From contig NZ_SLZK01000009.1 of NCBI RefSeq assembly GCF_004341105.1, positions 1 through 64,000 on the forward strand: a stretch of DNA of 64,000 nucleotides, read 5' to 3'. Source of the DNA: Rhizobium sp. BK418 (GTDB lineage Bacteria; Pseudomonadota; Alphaproteobacteria; Rhizobiales; Rhizobiaceae). The notes beneath the pieces were generated by a model. That model did not search any database. It was given only the letters and a program-made list of their open reading frames with translations, and was not told the origin of the DNA. Both the position numbers and the translations under genes were made by a program. Of this stretch, positions 7,480-18,471 are shown piece by piece. Every line of letters begins with the position of its first letter. Position 1 is the first letter of the stretch.

Positions 7480-8964
7480 ATGCCGCAGGAAATCATTTTG
7501 TTTGCCGTCTTGCTGAACGCCTTGGGCATAGCTGGCATCGTCGTGTGGCATCTGCAGGGGCGCTCCCGGCCAAACGCGCGCCTCATTGCCCAGATCGCCT
7601 TCTTCGTCGCCATGACGATCGTTTTGATGCTCGGAAGGATTATCCCGTTTCGCTTTGACCCGCCGCATCTGGAAGGCGTGAGCGTCCTCTTTGTCTCTGC
7701 CAAAATCCTCTGGTGGGTTCACCTCTCCTGGGCCGTCATCGGGTTCCTGCGCATCTACATCGTGCTGGACGGCCGGCCGAGGGAGGCAAGGCTCATTCAG
7801 GACCTGTTGATCGCGGTCGTTTATCTCGGTGTTGCCCTGTCGGTAATGGCTTTCGTCTTCGGGGTTCCGATCGGCACGTTGCTCGCAACATCAGGCGTCA
7901 TTGCCGTCATCCTCGGTCTTGCATTGCAGAACACATTGGGAGACGTGTTCTCGGGGATCGCCCTGACACTGGGGCGTCCCTATGTCATCGGTGATTGGAT
8001 CTTGCTCAGCGACGGCACGGAAGGGCGGGTTGTCGCCAGCGACTGGCGCTCGACGCATCTGTTGACGGCTGCTCACAATATCGTCGTCCTGCCGAACAGC
8101 GTGCTTGCCAAACTCGGGCTGACCAATATCAGCCGGCCGGATGAGAACCACCTGATCACTCTGTCGGTCCGGATTGTCCCGACACATATGCCACACATGA
8201 TCCTCGGCGTCATGCAGACGGTGCTGGATAGCTGCAATTCCATCATCAAAGATCCGCCGCCGGCCGTTTCGCTTGTCGGCATAGATGCCAGCGCGGTTGG
8301 TATCGAACTCTATTTCCAAGTAACCAGCCCGCTGCAGCGAGGCATCGCCCGCAGTGAGGTGATCGACCTCGTGTACCGACACTGCAAGTCCAGCGGACTT
8401 CAACTGGCGATGCCGCTCAGCAAGGTCATCATGGCGAGTGAGCCCCTCGCAGAGAATTCGCTGGCTTCCGGTGCAAGTCCTGCGCAAAGTCTGATCGAAG
8501 CGATCCCCGTCTTCTCGGGGCTCACAGCCGATGAAATAATCGCACTTGCGGCATCCGCAGCCAAACGCACTTTTTCCCCCGGTGAGGAGATCGCGAAAGA
8601 GGGAGACACTCTTGCCAGCCTTATGATCGTCCGGGCAGGCATCGTTTCGATGCGGAGAGATGGCGAGGAGACGGCACGCCTGGCGCCGGGCGATTTTTTT
8701 GGCGAAGGGGGGTTCCTTGCGGGAATTGGCGAGAGCCATGCCCTGCAGGCGGTAACACGGGTGACCGTCTATGAGATCGGCAAGGAAGCCTTTGCACCGC
8801 TCCTGAACGATCGTCCTGAACTCGCGGAGGACCTGGCCGCAAATCTCGCGCATCGAGAGGCATTGAGCGAGAACGCCGGCAATCATGCCATGCATCATGA
8901 TCGCCGGCGGTCCTACCTTCTGCAGGCCATTCGATCGGTATTCCGTAACCATGCGCATGCGTGA
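7480..8964 (+). CDS. MscS-type mechanosensitive channel with C-terminal cNMP-binding domain
   Basis: A 494-residue inner-membrane protein. About four N-terminal helices (residues 5-24, 43-61, 76-96, 110-135) are followed by the Ala/Gly-rich pore helix and the MscS beta domain (ALQNTLGDVFSG ... GDWILL ... LPNSVLAKLGLTNISRP). The final 130 residues form a cyclic-nucleotide-binding/Crp-like fold (FSGLTADEI, FSPGEEIAKEGD, DFFGEGGFL). Channels of this bCNG type open weakly or not at all to tension and may be gated by cAMP or cGMP. The ribosome-binding site is poor. It is followed 79 bases later by a LysR gene in the same direction. Confidence 0.9.
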   Translation: MPQEIILFAVLLNALGIAGIVVWHLQGRSRPNARLIAQIAFFVAMTIVLMLGRIIPFRFDPPHLEGVSVLFVSAKILWWVHLSWAVIGFLRIYIVLDGRPREARLIQDLLIAVVYLGVALSVMAFVFGVPIGTLLATSGVIAVILGLALQNTLGDVFSGIALTLGRPYVIGDWILLSDGTEGRVVASDWRSTHLLTAAHNIVVLPNSVLAKLGLTNISRPDENHLITLSVRIVPTHMPHMILGVMQTVLDSCNSIIKDPPPAVSLVGIDASAVGIELYFQVTSPLQRGIARSEVIDLVYRHCKSSGLQLAMPLSKVIMASEPLAENSLASGASPAQSLIEAIPVFSGLTADEIIALAASAAKRTFSPGEEIAKEGDTLASLMIVRAGIVSMRRDGEETARLAPGDFFGEGGFLAGIGESHALQAVTRVTVYEIGKEAFAPLLNDRPELAEDLAANLAHREALSENAGNHAMHHDRRRSYLLQAIRSVFRNHAHA

Positions 8965-9043
8965 CCCCAGTGCTGCCGCACTCGATTGTCCGGGCGTTGC
9001 TATCTGCGTGCAGACTAAATTATCTGCAGCGGAGTGAGGCGAG

Positions 9044-9940
9044 ATGGGCAATTTGCTGAGCGAAACTGCGGGACTGATCGCATTTGTGCGAACCGTGGAA
9101 ACGGGGTCTTTCAGCGCTGCCGCGCGCAGCCTGCAGACAACGCCATCAGGGGTATCGAAAAGCGTTTCACGGCTGGAAAGCCTGCTGGGGTTGAAGCTCT
9201 TTCGTCGCTCGACACGCATCCTGACGCTGACGCCCGATGGTGAGACCTTCTTCGGAAACATTGCGCCGCTTCTTCGGCAGATCGAAGAATCTTCGGACGT
9301 CTTGCAGACGGATCGCGGCGCGACCGGCCATTTGCGCATAAGCCTCCCAAGCGAGCTTGCGAGGCTACTCATGCCGCCCATCTTCACGCGCTTCCTGCCA
9401 CAGCATCCCGGCATAACGCTCGATCTCGGGACGACGGATCGGCACGTGGACCTGATCCGTGAAAAATACGATATTGCATTTCGCGTCGGCAAAGTCGCGG
9501 GAAGCGACCTGATGACGCGGACGCTTGTGCATCTGGAGATGGCGCTGGTCGCATCTCCCGCCTTTATCGAAACATGGGGATGGGTGAGCTCGGTGGAGAG
9601 GCTGCGCGAAGTTCCCTTCGCGCGATATGCGATCGACGGTCATCCCTATCCCATTCGTTTTGCCGACGGCGTGACAATGATACCGACGGGCCAGGTGGAT
9701 CTCGATACGGCGACGGCGATCCGCGTTGCGGCATTGAGCGGACTGGGCGTCGCTTACCTGATGAAATGCATCGTCCAGGAAGAGCTCGATCGAGGGGAAC
9801 TAGTCCAGCTCCTGCCTGACCTCGAGCTGGAGACCATGCCCTTCCAGGCTGTCCACGCTTTCGGTCGGATGCCCACTTACCGCCTGCGTCTCTTTTCGGA
9901 TTTCATCGAAACCGAAATGCACAAACATGTATCGCGATGA
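9044..9940 (+). CDS. LysR-family transcriptional regulator
   Basis: A 298-residue regulator: N-terminal winged helix-turn-helix (about 8-66, FVRTVETGSFSAAARSL, PSGVSKSVSRLE) and a LysR substrate-binding domain after residue 95. The sequence resembles the CrgA/DmlR branch, which often controls nearby oxidoreductase genes. GAGGCGAG lies just before the ATG. The AhpD-like gene follows in the same direction after 155 bases and is a possible target, but LysR regulators usually control divergent genes and none is adjacent here. Confidence 0.9.
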   Translation: MGNLLSETAGLIAFVRTVETGSFSAAARSLQTTPSGVSKSVSRLESLLGLKLFRRSTRILTLTPDGETFFGNIAPLLRQIEESSDVLQTDRGATGHLRISLPSELARLLMPPIFTRFLPQHPGITLDLGTTDRHVDLIREKYDIAFRVGKVAGSDLMTRTLVHLEMALVASPAFIETWGWVSSVERLREVPFARYAIDGHPYPIRFADGVTMIPTGQVDLDTATAIRVAALSGLGVAYLMKCIVQEELDRGELVQLLPDLELETMPFQAVHAFGRMPTYRLRLFSDFIETEMHKHVSR

Positions 9941-10095
9941 GCAGTCTCCCGAGACCGCAGCAGGCGCAACAGCCTCGGCCCCCAACCGATGTTTAGCTAC
10001 CGCTTTTTCTAGTCCTTGCTACTCGTTTTATGACCGAGTGCAGGCGATTGCCTCGGCGGTCTGCCCCAGTCAGAAATTCGAAGGACGAGGATGAT

Positions 10096-10575
10096 ATGAC
10101 GCAAAGATTGAACTATGCCCACCTTTCGCCGGAGCTCGTTAAGAAGCTCACGGCGTTCACCATGGAGCTGAAAGAGAGCTCCATCGAGCAGACAATCAGG
10201 GACTTGGTCGAAATCCGGGCGTCCCAGATCAATGGCTGCAGCTTCTGCGTGGATATGCACTCCAAGGAAGCAAAGATCCATGGCGAGCGGGAACTCAGGC
10301 TCTATCACGTCGCCGCCTGGCGTGAATCGACGCTGTTCAGCCCCCGCGAGCGGGCAGCACTTGCCTGGACGGAGGCAGTCACCAAGCTCTCCGACACCGG
10401 CGTTCCGGACGAACTCTACGAGAAGGTTCGCGGCCAGCTTTCCGAGAAGGAAGTGTCCGACCTCACCTTCCAGATCATGGCCATCAATGCATGGAACCGG
10501 ATTAGCGTTGCGGTCAAGGCAGTGCCGGGTTCGGCGGACAAGCTCTACGGCCTGGACAAGGCCGGACTGGCATAA
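10096..10575 (+). CDS. Carboxymuconolactone decarboxylase/AhpD-like alkylhydroperoxidase
   Basis: A 159-residue protein of the AhpD-like fold. The active-site motif C-x2-C-x3-H is present (NGCSFCVDMH), as in alkylhydroperoxidase core proteins that reduce peroxides with a thiol pair. The length is typical of the single-domain, usually oligomeric members. I chose ATG 10096 because AGGACGAGG lies directly upstream; the frame is open back to 10030, but that extension is Arg-rich and unlike the family. A GC-rich hairpin follows at 10594. The role is likely peroxide or lipid-hydroperoxide defence. Confidence 0.9.
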   Translation: MTQRLNYAHLSPELVKKLTAFTMELKESSIEQTIRDLVEIRASQINGCSFCVDMHSKEAKIHGERELRLYHVAAWRESTLFSPRERAALAWTEAVTKLSDTGVPDELYEKVRGQLSEKEVSDLTFQIMAINAWNRISVAVKAVPGSADKLYGLDKAGLA

Positions 10576-10593
10576 TAACCGGTCGACCGATAT

Positions 10594-10619
10594 AGCGGCC
10601 GCATGAGAATGCGGCCGCT
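10594..10619 (+). terminator. Perfect 11-bp hairpin after the AhpD-like gene
   Basis: AGCGGCCGCAT/ATGCGGCCGCT with a GAGA loop, between convergent genes. No T tract follows, so efficiency is uncertain. Confidence 0.6.
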
Positions 10620-10676
10620 GCGGAAGCGATCCCATGTGGCTGCTGCAGGCGTCTTTGGCTGCTACAGGCGAAAATA

Positions 10677-10964
10677 TCAGCCAGTGATCAGATCATTATA
10701 TTCGGGATGCTTTGCGGCATAATGCGCCATGAACTCACATTGCGGAACGACCTTCTGGCCGTTTTTCCTGATCAGCGCGAACACCCCGTCAGCGAGCTTC
10801 GTTCCGATTCCAGCGCCAGAATATTCGAACGGTACCTCGGTGTGGGTAAGGACGATCTTGTCGCCCTCCATCCTGTAGTAGGCTATGGCCATCGCATCAG
10901 TGTTGATCGGCAGCTCGTAGCGCTGCATCCGGCTGTTGTTCTGAACAAGAAGCGGCAAGGTCAT
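10677..10964 (-). CDS. Small GNAT-like N-acetyltransferase (YjdJ type)
   Basis: About 95 residues, the short single-domain acetyltransferase type. The core is the segment YSGAGIGTKLADGVF, the acetyl-CoA binding loop, followed by a VVPQCEFM strand and the HPEY motif near the end, which is diagnostic of the YjdJ/YidJ group. The substrate is unknown for the group. ATG 10964 (MTLPLL) seems a better start than ATG 10982, which only adds MMMEWR. The gene lies alone, convergent with the AhpD-like gene. Confidence 0.8.
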   Translation of the reverse strand: MTLPLLVQNNSRMQRYELPINTDAMAIAYYRMEGDKIVLTHTEVPFEYSGAGIGTKLADGVFALIRKNGQKVVPQCEFMAHYAAKHPEYNDLITG

Positions 10965-11234
10965 TCTCCATTCCATCATCACCCCAGCCTTCTTTCATCT
11001 CGCTGTTTCGTCAACGCAAACGATCGTTGAGCCAACCGATCGCTGCCTTATTGAAAAGCAACTATCCGTCGCTGCGGCTGCAGATCCGACGGTCGGAGCG
11101 GTGTCGAAACGGGGGCCGCACATTTTGATTTCAATTGTAACGCAGGGCTCCAGTTCGCCGTTTTAGCAAGGTCCAGATAAGCCCAGCAGCCTTTCCTGAC
11201 TGCGTCAGCCCAGCCGGAAAGGGATATTACATCG

Positions 11235-11657
11235 ATGAGAATAGGATCTGATAATTCAGTTTATGACCTCTTTGTGCCGAAGGCCCGAAAGGCACCTTCC
11301 GTCAACGACGAGAATATCGATTTTTCGCCTCGAAAGACAACGGAGGAAGCATCGCTTCCGAGCGAGGAGGAGCGTATTGCGCAATTCTACGACGGGCTGG
11401 CCAGTTCGCAGATGCGATGGGCGGATATCAATAAGGACGGTAAGGTCACCAGGGACGAATATCTGGCCGGCCAGGCACGCCTCGCCGATCAGAAGGGATA
11501 CGCTTATGACGCCATCGGCAGCGAAGACCGTTGGTCGATCATCGATCCGAGCAACAAGGGTTATGTCGATGAAGCTGAAATGCGCGAAGGCATGACCAAG
11601 CTATTCAAAGTCAAGATCGGACATTTGCCTCCCGGTTATCGACTCCCTAATAGCTGA
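11235..11657 (+). CDS. EF-hand calcium-binding protein
   Basis: A 140-residue soluble protein with no clear signal peptide. One canonical EF-hand loop is visible (DINKDGKVTRDE, about residues 64-75) and a second, degenerate one follows (DPSNKGYVDEAE, about 108-119). Calcium-dependent signalling or buffering is the usual inference; no enzyme domain is attached. AAAGGGA lies about 10 bases before the ATG. A 9-bp hairpin at 11690-11719 separates it from the convergent MgtC-like gene. Rhizobia encode several such small EF-hand proteins, including calsymin with repeated pairs; this one has only one pair. Confidence 0.8.
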   Translation: MRIGSDNSVYDLFVPKARKAPSVNDENIDFSPRKTTEEASLPSEEERIAQFYDGLASSQMRWADINKDGKVTRDEYLAGQARLADQKGYAYDAIGSEDRWSIIDPSNKGYVDEAEMREGMTKLFKVKIGHLPPGYRLPNS

Positions 11658-11689
11658 GACTGTTGAAAGACCCTGACGTCGGGGATTCT

Positions 11690-11719
11690 ACCGTCGCGAC
11701 GCGAGTGCTGCGCGACGGT
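11690..11719. terminator. Hairpin between convergent EF-hand and MgtC-like genes
   Basis: 9-bp stem ACCGTCGCG/CGCGACGGT with a 12-base loop; plausible bidirectional terminator without a strong T tract. Confidence 0.5.
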
Positions 11720-11752
11720 CGTTATCATGCAGAACGCTTGGAGGCAGACGTT

Positions 11753-12463
11753 CTATGATACGGTGGCGCGATGCTCGAAACGCATGACACGGAAGTTCTT
11801 TTCCAATGATGCGGCAATCTGATCCGCGCCTGGAACGCCTCGAGCGGATTCCCACCTGATCTCGTAGGTCAGCTCGCGATGCCCGTTATTACTGTCTGTG
11901 AGCCCTGTAAACCTTGCTTCGGAGAGCTCGATAACCGTTGCCTTCAGATCCGGGATACCGGCGTCAACCGGAAGTGTGATTGCCACCATGCCGTTCTGTT
12001 GACCTGATATCCATCGGTCTACCTGCTTCAGCGGGGAAAGGATCAGGACGGCGAGAATAGTTACGATGGCGCCGACAACGATCTGTCCACCCCCGAAGCA
12101 GAGGCCGATCGCCGTGATCAGCCAGAGCGTAGCCGCCGTGGTTACGCCGGTGGTGATGTCGCCCCTTTTAAGGATTGCCCCGCCGCCGATGAAGCCCACG
12201 CCGGTGAGGACGCCGAGCGGGAAACGCAATATATCCATCGATCCGTTCGTGCTCTGGCTCGTTGCCAGAAGGATATTTGCCTGGATCATCGAGAGACATG
12301 CCGCCAATCCGACGAGAATGGTCGTGCGCAACCCCGCAACATGTCCTCCTCGCTCCCTGTCGAGGCCGATGAATGCGCCGGCGATGATCGTTGCCGTCAG
12401 GCGGATTGCGATGTCCGCCCAATTCGGCGTGATCGGCATCAGGTCGATCAAATCCAATTCCAT
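11753..12463 (-). CDS. MgtC/SapB-family inner-membrane protein
   Basis: A 236-residue protein. The first about 145 residues carry four to five helices and the family signature (RLTATIIAGAFIGLDRERGG, LRTTILVGLAA, GVGFIGGGAILKRG, TTAATLWL). The last about 80 residues form a soluble domain like the ACT-type tail of longer MgtC proteins. Family members are linked to growth in low Mg2+, acid adaptation and control of ATP synthase. GAGGGGAGC precedes the ATG. It is monocistronic; no magnesium-responsive leader could be recognised in the 190-base upstream region, which is shared with the 3' end of oxyR. Confidence 0.92.
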   Translation of the reverse strand: MELDLIDLMPITPNWADIAIRLTATIIAGAFIGLDRERGGHVAGLRTTILVGLAACLSMIQANILLATSQSTNGSMDILRFPLGVLTGVGFIGGGAILKRGDITTGVTTAATLWLITAIGLCFGGGQIVVGAIVTILAVLILSPLKQVDRWISGQQNGMVAITLPVDAGIPDLKATVIELSEARFTGLTDSNNGHRELTYEIRWESARGVPGADQIAASLEKNFRVMRFEHRATVS

Positions 12464-12653
12464 GCTCCCCTCGTTACGGACAAGCGGCTCTTTCGGTGAA
12501 ATGGAACCCTCGCCCTATACCGAGATGGCTCCCGAAGCCGGATCGCTGCCGATCGCTTAGTGCGGAAGCTAGAGCGCAGCCGGCAAGCCGGCTAGTGGGC
12601 CGGCCAGTAGGGTAGTAAAACCGGTCACGAAATCGGCGGGTGCAGAATCTGGC

Positions 12654-13568
12654 TCAGTCCGCCGAGACCTGACGGCGCAGGCTTCCGGCCGAATGGCGGA
12701 TGACATCGGAAATCTGCAGGAGTTGTTTGACCAGCGGCGTCGAATTGCGCCAGATAATCCCGATCGTTCGCAAGGGTTGCGGCGTACGGAACCGGGAGAC
12801 GGAAACATCCGCAGAGCGCGTCTCCACCGGCACCGCCATTTCGGGGATCAGGGTTACGCCAATGCCGGCGCTGACCATCTGCACCAGCGTGGAAAGTGAG
12901 CTCCCCTCCATAATCTCCCGCGGACGTGTCGATTCTATGCCGCAGAAGGACAGGGCCTGATCGCGAAAGCAGTGCCCTTCCTCCAGGAGAAGTAAGCGCA
13001 TTTCGCGCAGGGCCTCAGGCTCCGGCACCGGCTTACCTTCGTCCTCGCGTCGCCGGACCAGCAGGAATTCCTCTTCAAACAACTTGATTTCTGTGAGTGA
13101 TGGCGCCGATATCGGCAATGCGACTACCGCCAGATCCAGTTCGCCCTGTGCCACTTCGTGCACGAGCTTGGCCGTCAGCGTTTCACGTACCTGAATTTCA
13201 ATATTGTCGAAGGTTCTGTTCAGGTCGCTGATGATCGCCGGAAGCAGATAAGGAGCGACGGTCGGAATGATTCCGATTCTCAGCCGTGTCAGCAACTTGT
13301 CTTGCGAAGAGCGGGCGAGATCACCGAGCTCGTCCACGGCGCGTAGAATGTCGCGAACCCTGAGCGCAAACAGCTGTCCGAAGGCCGTTAGCCTCACTTC
13401 CCGCGCACCGCGTTCGAAGAGATCTCCACCGAGTTCCCCCTCGAGCTCCTTGATCTGCATGGATAAGGCGGGCTGCGAAATCGCACAGGCATCGGCCGCA
13501 TGCCGGAAGCGGCCATGACGCGCCAAGGCTTCAAAATAACGGAGCTGTTTGAGCGTAACATTGGTCAT
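12654..13568 (-). CDS. oxyR: OxyR, peroxide-sensing LysR regulator
   Basis: A 304-residue LysR protein: DNA-binding helix-turn-helix at about 5-63, effector domain from about 93. The OxyR hallmark is present: C200 and C209 in the segment GHCFRDQALSFCG, corresponding to the two cysteines that form the peroxide-induced disulfide in E. coli OxyR. The family activates catalase and peroxidase genes after oxidation. It is divergent from katG with 187 bases between the starts, the classical arrangement for direct control. Several A/T-rich dyads lie in this region, but I could not settle the operator. Confidence 0.95.
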   Translation of the reverse strand: MTNVTLKQLRYFEALARHGRFRHAADACAISQPALSMQIKELEGELGGDLFERGAREVRLTAFGQLFALRVRDILRAVDELGDLARSSQDKLLTRLRIGIIPTVAPYLLPAIISDLNRTFDNIEIQVRETLTAKLVHEVAQGELDLAVVALPISAPSLTEIKLFEEEFLLVRRREDEGKPVPEPEALREMRLLLLEEGHCFRDQALSFCGIESTRPREIMEGSSLSTLVQMVSAGIGVTLIPEMAVPVETRSADVSVSRFRTPQPLRTIGIIWRNSTPLVKQLLQISDVIRHSAGSLRRQVSAD

Positions 13569-13755
13569 AAGGCGAACTTATCGCGGCCATCAGTAAATCC
13601 AACTTAAAATTATCATATGCTTCCGATAAAAAGGCAGGAGAGGGAGGATGTGTGCACCCCGATCGAACCGGACGAGTGTAGGCACGCAATCAGGCCCGAT
13701 AGTTTAACGGACAAGGCGACTGTTGAACGGTCGCCTGGAGCAACAGGAGAAAACT
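13569..13755. promoter_or_regulatory. oxyR-katG divergent promoter region
   Basis: 187 bases containing an A/T-rich segment (about 13590-13632) where OxyR would be expected to bind, given the divergent arrangement. AGGAGA, the katG ribosome-binding site, is at 13745-13750. The exact operator was not resolved by eye. Confidence 0.5.
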
Positions 13756-15939
<2,184 letters not shown>

Positions 15940-15987
15940 TTGGAAAGCTCTGTTTGGACGCGGCGGATGCCATCGCGTCCAAACGTC

Positions 15988-16031
15988 AGAGCGTCCTTTG
16001 CGCGTCCATCCGGACGCGCAAAGGACGCTCT
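15988..16031 (+). terminator. Perfect 20-bp inverted repeat downstream of katG
   Basis: Arms 15988-16007 and 16012-16031 match fully around a 4-base loop ATCC. It should form a very stable hairpin in either transcript. There is no T tract, so it may serve as a 3' barrier to exonucleases as well as a terminator. Confidence 0.65.
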
Positions 16032-16127
16032 CACTCTTGAATCTACGTCTTAAAATCCCCGAGAGTCGATTCCGGTTTCAGGTCGATGCCGTATTGGACG
16101 CGGGATTTTTCGTCCATTTCTACGTCG

Positions 16128-16328
16128 TCAGTTGCCGACCGCGCCGCGGGGCGCATGTTCAACGATCTCGCGGGCTGCGCCATAGTCGCGCTCGTGGGCC
16201 GAGCGAAAACGGTGTTCAGTGCGGCCGGTCAGATCACGGTAGTAGCGGTCGGTCATGCCGTCGGCATAGGTGCCGGTATCAGCGCCGAAGTCCTCGGTCG
16301 ACGGATTGATCGAGAAAAATTTGAACAT
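16128..16328 (-). CDS. Small hypothetical protein, 66 aa
   Basis: A hydrophilic 66-residue protein starting MFKFFSINPST, rich in Arg, Asp and Tyr, with no signal or membrane segment. I do not recognise a family. Support for reality: GGAGG sits at the proper distance before the ATG, the frame has normal GC3 bias, and a GGAAC element with a plausible -10 lies upstream (16356-16381), fitting a general-stress promoter. It is separated from katG by the 20-bp hairpin and from the betaine transporter operon by a promoter region. Confidence 0.6.
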   Translation of the reverse strand: MFKFFSINPSTEDFGADTGTYADGMTDRYYRDLTGRTEHRFRSAHERDYGAAREIVEHAPRGAVGN

Positions 16329-16355
16329 CTTCAGGGTCCTCCACAGCGTGCTATC

Positions 16356-16381
16356 AACACCCGGACGTGTCGTTCGGTTCC
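16356..16381 (-). promoter_or_regulatory. Candidate EcfG-type promoter for the 66-aa gene
   Basis: Minus strand GGAAC (16381-16377), 17-base spacer, TGTT (16359-16356); the consensus is GGAAC-N16/17-CGTT, so the -10 has one mismatch. The start codon lies 27 bases downstream. Confidence 0.4.
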
Positions 16382-16426
16382 TTCCATGAGATGATTATAA
16401 TGAAAAAATTAACCATGTTTAAACAA

Positions 16427-16453
16427 ACGGCACGCGTTTGAGGCGCATGCCGT
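16427..16453 (-). terminator. Candidate terminator of the betaine transporter operon
   Basis: ACGGCA/TGCCGT outer stem with an inner GCG/CGC extension across one mismatch, located 18 bases past the ATPase stop codon. An A-rich stretch further on gives a T run about 20 bases later in the transcript. Confidence 0.4.
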
Positions 16454-16470
16454 CTGATTGCTTAAGGTTA

Positions 16471-17490
16471 TTATGCCTGATGCAGGAGCAGCGCCAGCAA
16501 CTGCTGCAGCGATATGCCCCCAAGCAGCTGACCTTCCCGTGATATGACGGCGGCAGAGGAGACGTCGGCGCGAGACATTTCACGCAGGGCTCCTTCGATA
16601 TCCATGTCTTCGAAAAGCTGCAGCTGGCTTTCGACCGAAATCTGCTTCGCGACGGCACCGATCCTGATCACCCGACCGCGATTGACCTCCTTGACGAAGG
16701 CGGCGATGTAATCATTGGCGGGGCTGAGGACGATCTCAGCCGCCGAACCCTGCTGGATGACTTCACCGTCACGCAGGATGGCGATTTTCTCCCCGAGCCG
16801 AAGAGCTTCGTCGAGATCGTGAGTGATGAAGACCACCGTTTTTTTCAGGTCTTTCTGCAGATCGAGGAGGACCGTCTGCATGTCGACGCGGATCAGCGGA
16901 TCAAGCGCAGAATAGGCTTCATCCATCAGAAGGATTTCGGCATCATTGGTGAGCGCCCGCGCCAGGCCGACGCGCTGCTGCATACCGCCGGAGAGCTGGT
17001 TCGGATAGTGCCCGCCGAAGCCCTCCAGACCGACGCGCTTGATCCAGGCATTGGCCCGTTCCTCGCGCTCCGCCTTTGCGACCCCCTGGATTTCGAGACC
17101 GTAGACTGTGTTCTGCAGAACGTTGCGATGCGGCAGCAGGCCGAAACGCTGGAAAACCATGGCGGTCTTCCGGCGACGGAATTCGCGAAGCTGCAGGGTA
17201 TCCATGCGGCAGACATCCGCACCGCCGTAGAGGACTTCGCCCGATGTGGGATCGATCAGCCGGTTGATGTGGCGGATCAGCGTCGACTTGCCGGAGCCGG
17301 AAAGACCCATGATGACCGTGATCTTGCCGCCGGGAATGGTGATGTTGATGTCTTTCAGCCCGAGCACATGACCATGCTCCTTATTGAGCTCGGTCTTTGA
17401 CATGCCCTTGCTGACGGCTTCCACATAGTCGCGGCCGCGCGGGCCGAAGATCTTGAAGAGACTCCGGATCTCGATCGAATTGCTAGCCAT
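16471..17490 (-). CDS. proV: Glycine betaine/proline-type ABC transporter, ATP-binding protein
   Basis: A 339-residue ATPase of the ProV/OpuAA type. It has an N-terminal extension (KIFGPRG), Walker A GLSGSGKST, Q-loop FQRFGLLPHRNV, signature LSGGMQQRVGLARAL, Walker B ILLMDEAYSALDP and the switch ITHDLDEAL. A C-terminal CBS-like regulatory segment follows residue 270. It energises uptake of a quaternary amine osmoprotectant. ATG 17490 overlaps the permease stop by 8 bases; the longer open frame upstream is the shadow of the permease. Translational coupling to the permease is likely, and this is the last gene of the operon. Confidence 0.93.
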   Translation of the reverse strand: MASNSIEIRSLFKIFGPRGRDYVEAVSKGMSKTELNKEHGHVLGLKDINITIPGGKITVIMGLSGSGKSTLIRHINRLIDPTSGEVLYGGADVCRMDTLQLREFRRRKTAMVFQRFGLLPHRNVLQNTVYGLEIQGVAKAEREERANAWIKRVGLEGFGGHYPNQLSGGMQQRVGLARALTNDAEILLMDEAYSALDPLIRVDMQTVLLDLQKDLKKTVVFITHDLDEALRLGEKIAILRDGEVIQQGSAAEIVLSPANDYIAAFVKEVNRGRVIRIGAVAKQISVESQLQLFEDMDIEGALREMSRADVSSAAVISREGQLLGGISLQQLLALLLHQA

Positions 17491-18370
17491 GCACGATCTC
17501 CCGGTGCTTCTGTAGCCGCAGGCCATAGGCCTGGCTGATCCGGTCGAAGATGATGGCAATGCCGACGATTGCGAGACCGTTGAAGACGCCGAGGGTGAAA
17601 TATTGGTTGGAAATGGCCTTGAGGACCGGCTGGCCAAGCCCTTGAACGCCGATCATGGAGGCAATGACCACCATGGCGAGCGCCATCATGATCGTCTGGT
17701 TGATACCGGCCATGATGGTCGGCAGCGCCAGCGGCAGCTGGACGTTGCGAAGCTTCTGCCAGCTCGACGAGCCGAAGGCATCGGCTGCCTCCAGGACATT
17801 CTCGTCCACCATGCGGATGCCGAGATTGGTGAGACGGATCATCGGCGGCAGGGCGTAGATAACGACGGCAATGACGCCAGGAACTCGACCGATGCCGAGA
17901 AGCATGACGACGGGGATGAGGTAGACGAAACTCGGCATGGTCTGCATGACGTCGAGGATCGGGTTGACGATCCTCTGCATCGCGTTCGACCGTGCCATCA
18001 GGATGCCGAGCGGCAGACCGATGACGATCGAAAGCACGGTACAGACGAAGATCATGGACACCGTCTTCATCGTATCCTGCCACATGTCGAAATAGCCGAT
18101 GACAACGAGCGTCAGAACGCAGCCGACGACGACCTTCCAGCTGCGGCTGGCAAACCAGGCAATGGCGGCAAAAGCAATCAGAATGATTGGCCAGGGCGTG
18201 CCGGTCAGCAGCCGTTCTGCCCAGATGAGAAAACTTTGCAGCGGGCTGAAGGCTGCTTCGATGCTGTCGCCATAGGCCCGAGTGAAGGCGCGAAATCCTT
18301 CGTCGACGCTCTTCTTCAGTTCGCGCAGCACATCGTCGTTCATTGTCGGAAATTTCCAGAGCCAATCCAT
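17483..18370 (-). CDS. proW: Glycine betaine/proline-type ABC transporter, permease
   Basis: A 295-residue inner-membrane permease of the ProW/OpuAB type. An N-terminal amphipathic stretch (about 1-55) is followed by six or seven helices and the BPD_transp_1 EAA loop (MVDENVLEAADAFGSS). Start ATG 18370 (MDWLWKF) has GGGGAA upstream; the frame is open further back, but that part lacks family resemblance. It lies between the binding-protein gene (101 bases upstream) and the ATPase gene, which it overlaps by 8 bases. Confidence 0.92.
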   Translation of the reverse strand: MDWLWKFPTMNDDVLRELKKSVDEGFRAFTRAYGDSIEAAFSPLQSFLIWAERLLTGTPWPIILIAFAAIAWFASRSWKVVVGCVLTLVVIGYFDMWQDTMKTVSMIFVCTVLSIVIGLPLGILMARSNAMQRIVNPILDVMQTMPSFVYLIPVVMLLGIGRVPGVIAVVIYALPPMIRLTNLGIRMVDENVLEAADAFGSSSWQKLRNVQLPLALPTIMAGINQTIMMALAMVVIASMIGVQGLGQPVLKAISNQYFTLGVFNGLAIVGIAIIFDRISQAYGLRLQKHREIVHG

Positions 18371-18471
18371 GCCGGTTCCCCAAAATAGATAATGGCGGCG
18401 GCCGATTGTTGTTTTGGCCGTCGCGCCGAAGGATTGTCTGGGCAGCGGCAAGGCTGCCCATGTCTGATTGA

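Noticed and set aside
7891..9492. 533-codon minus-strand open frame across the MscS and LysR genes
   Set aside because: Spans two well-supported plus-strand genes and has no recognisable domain.
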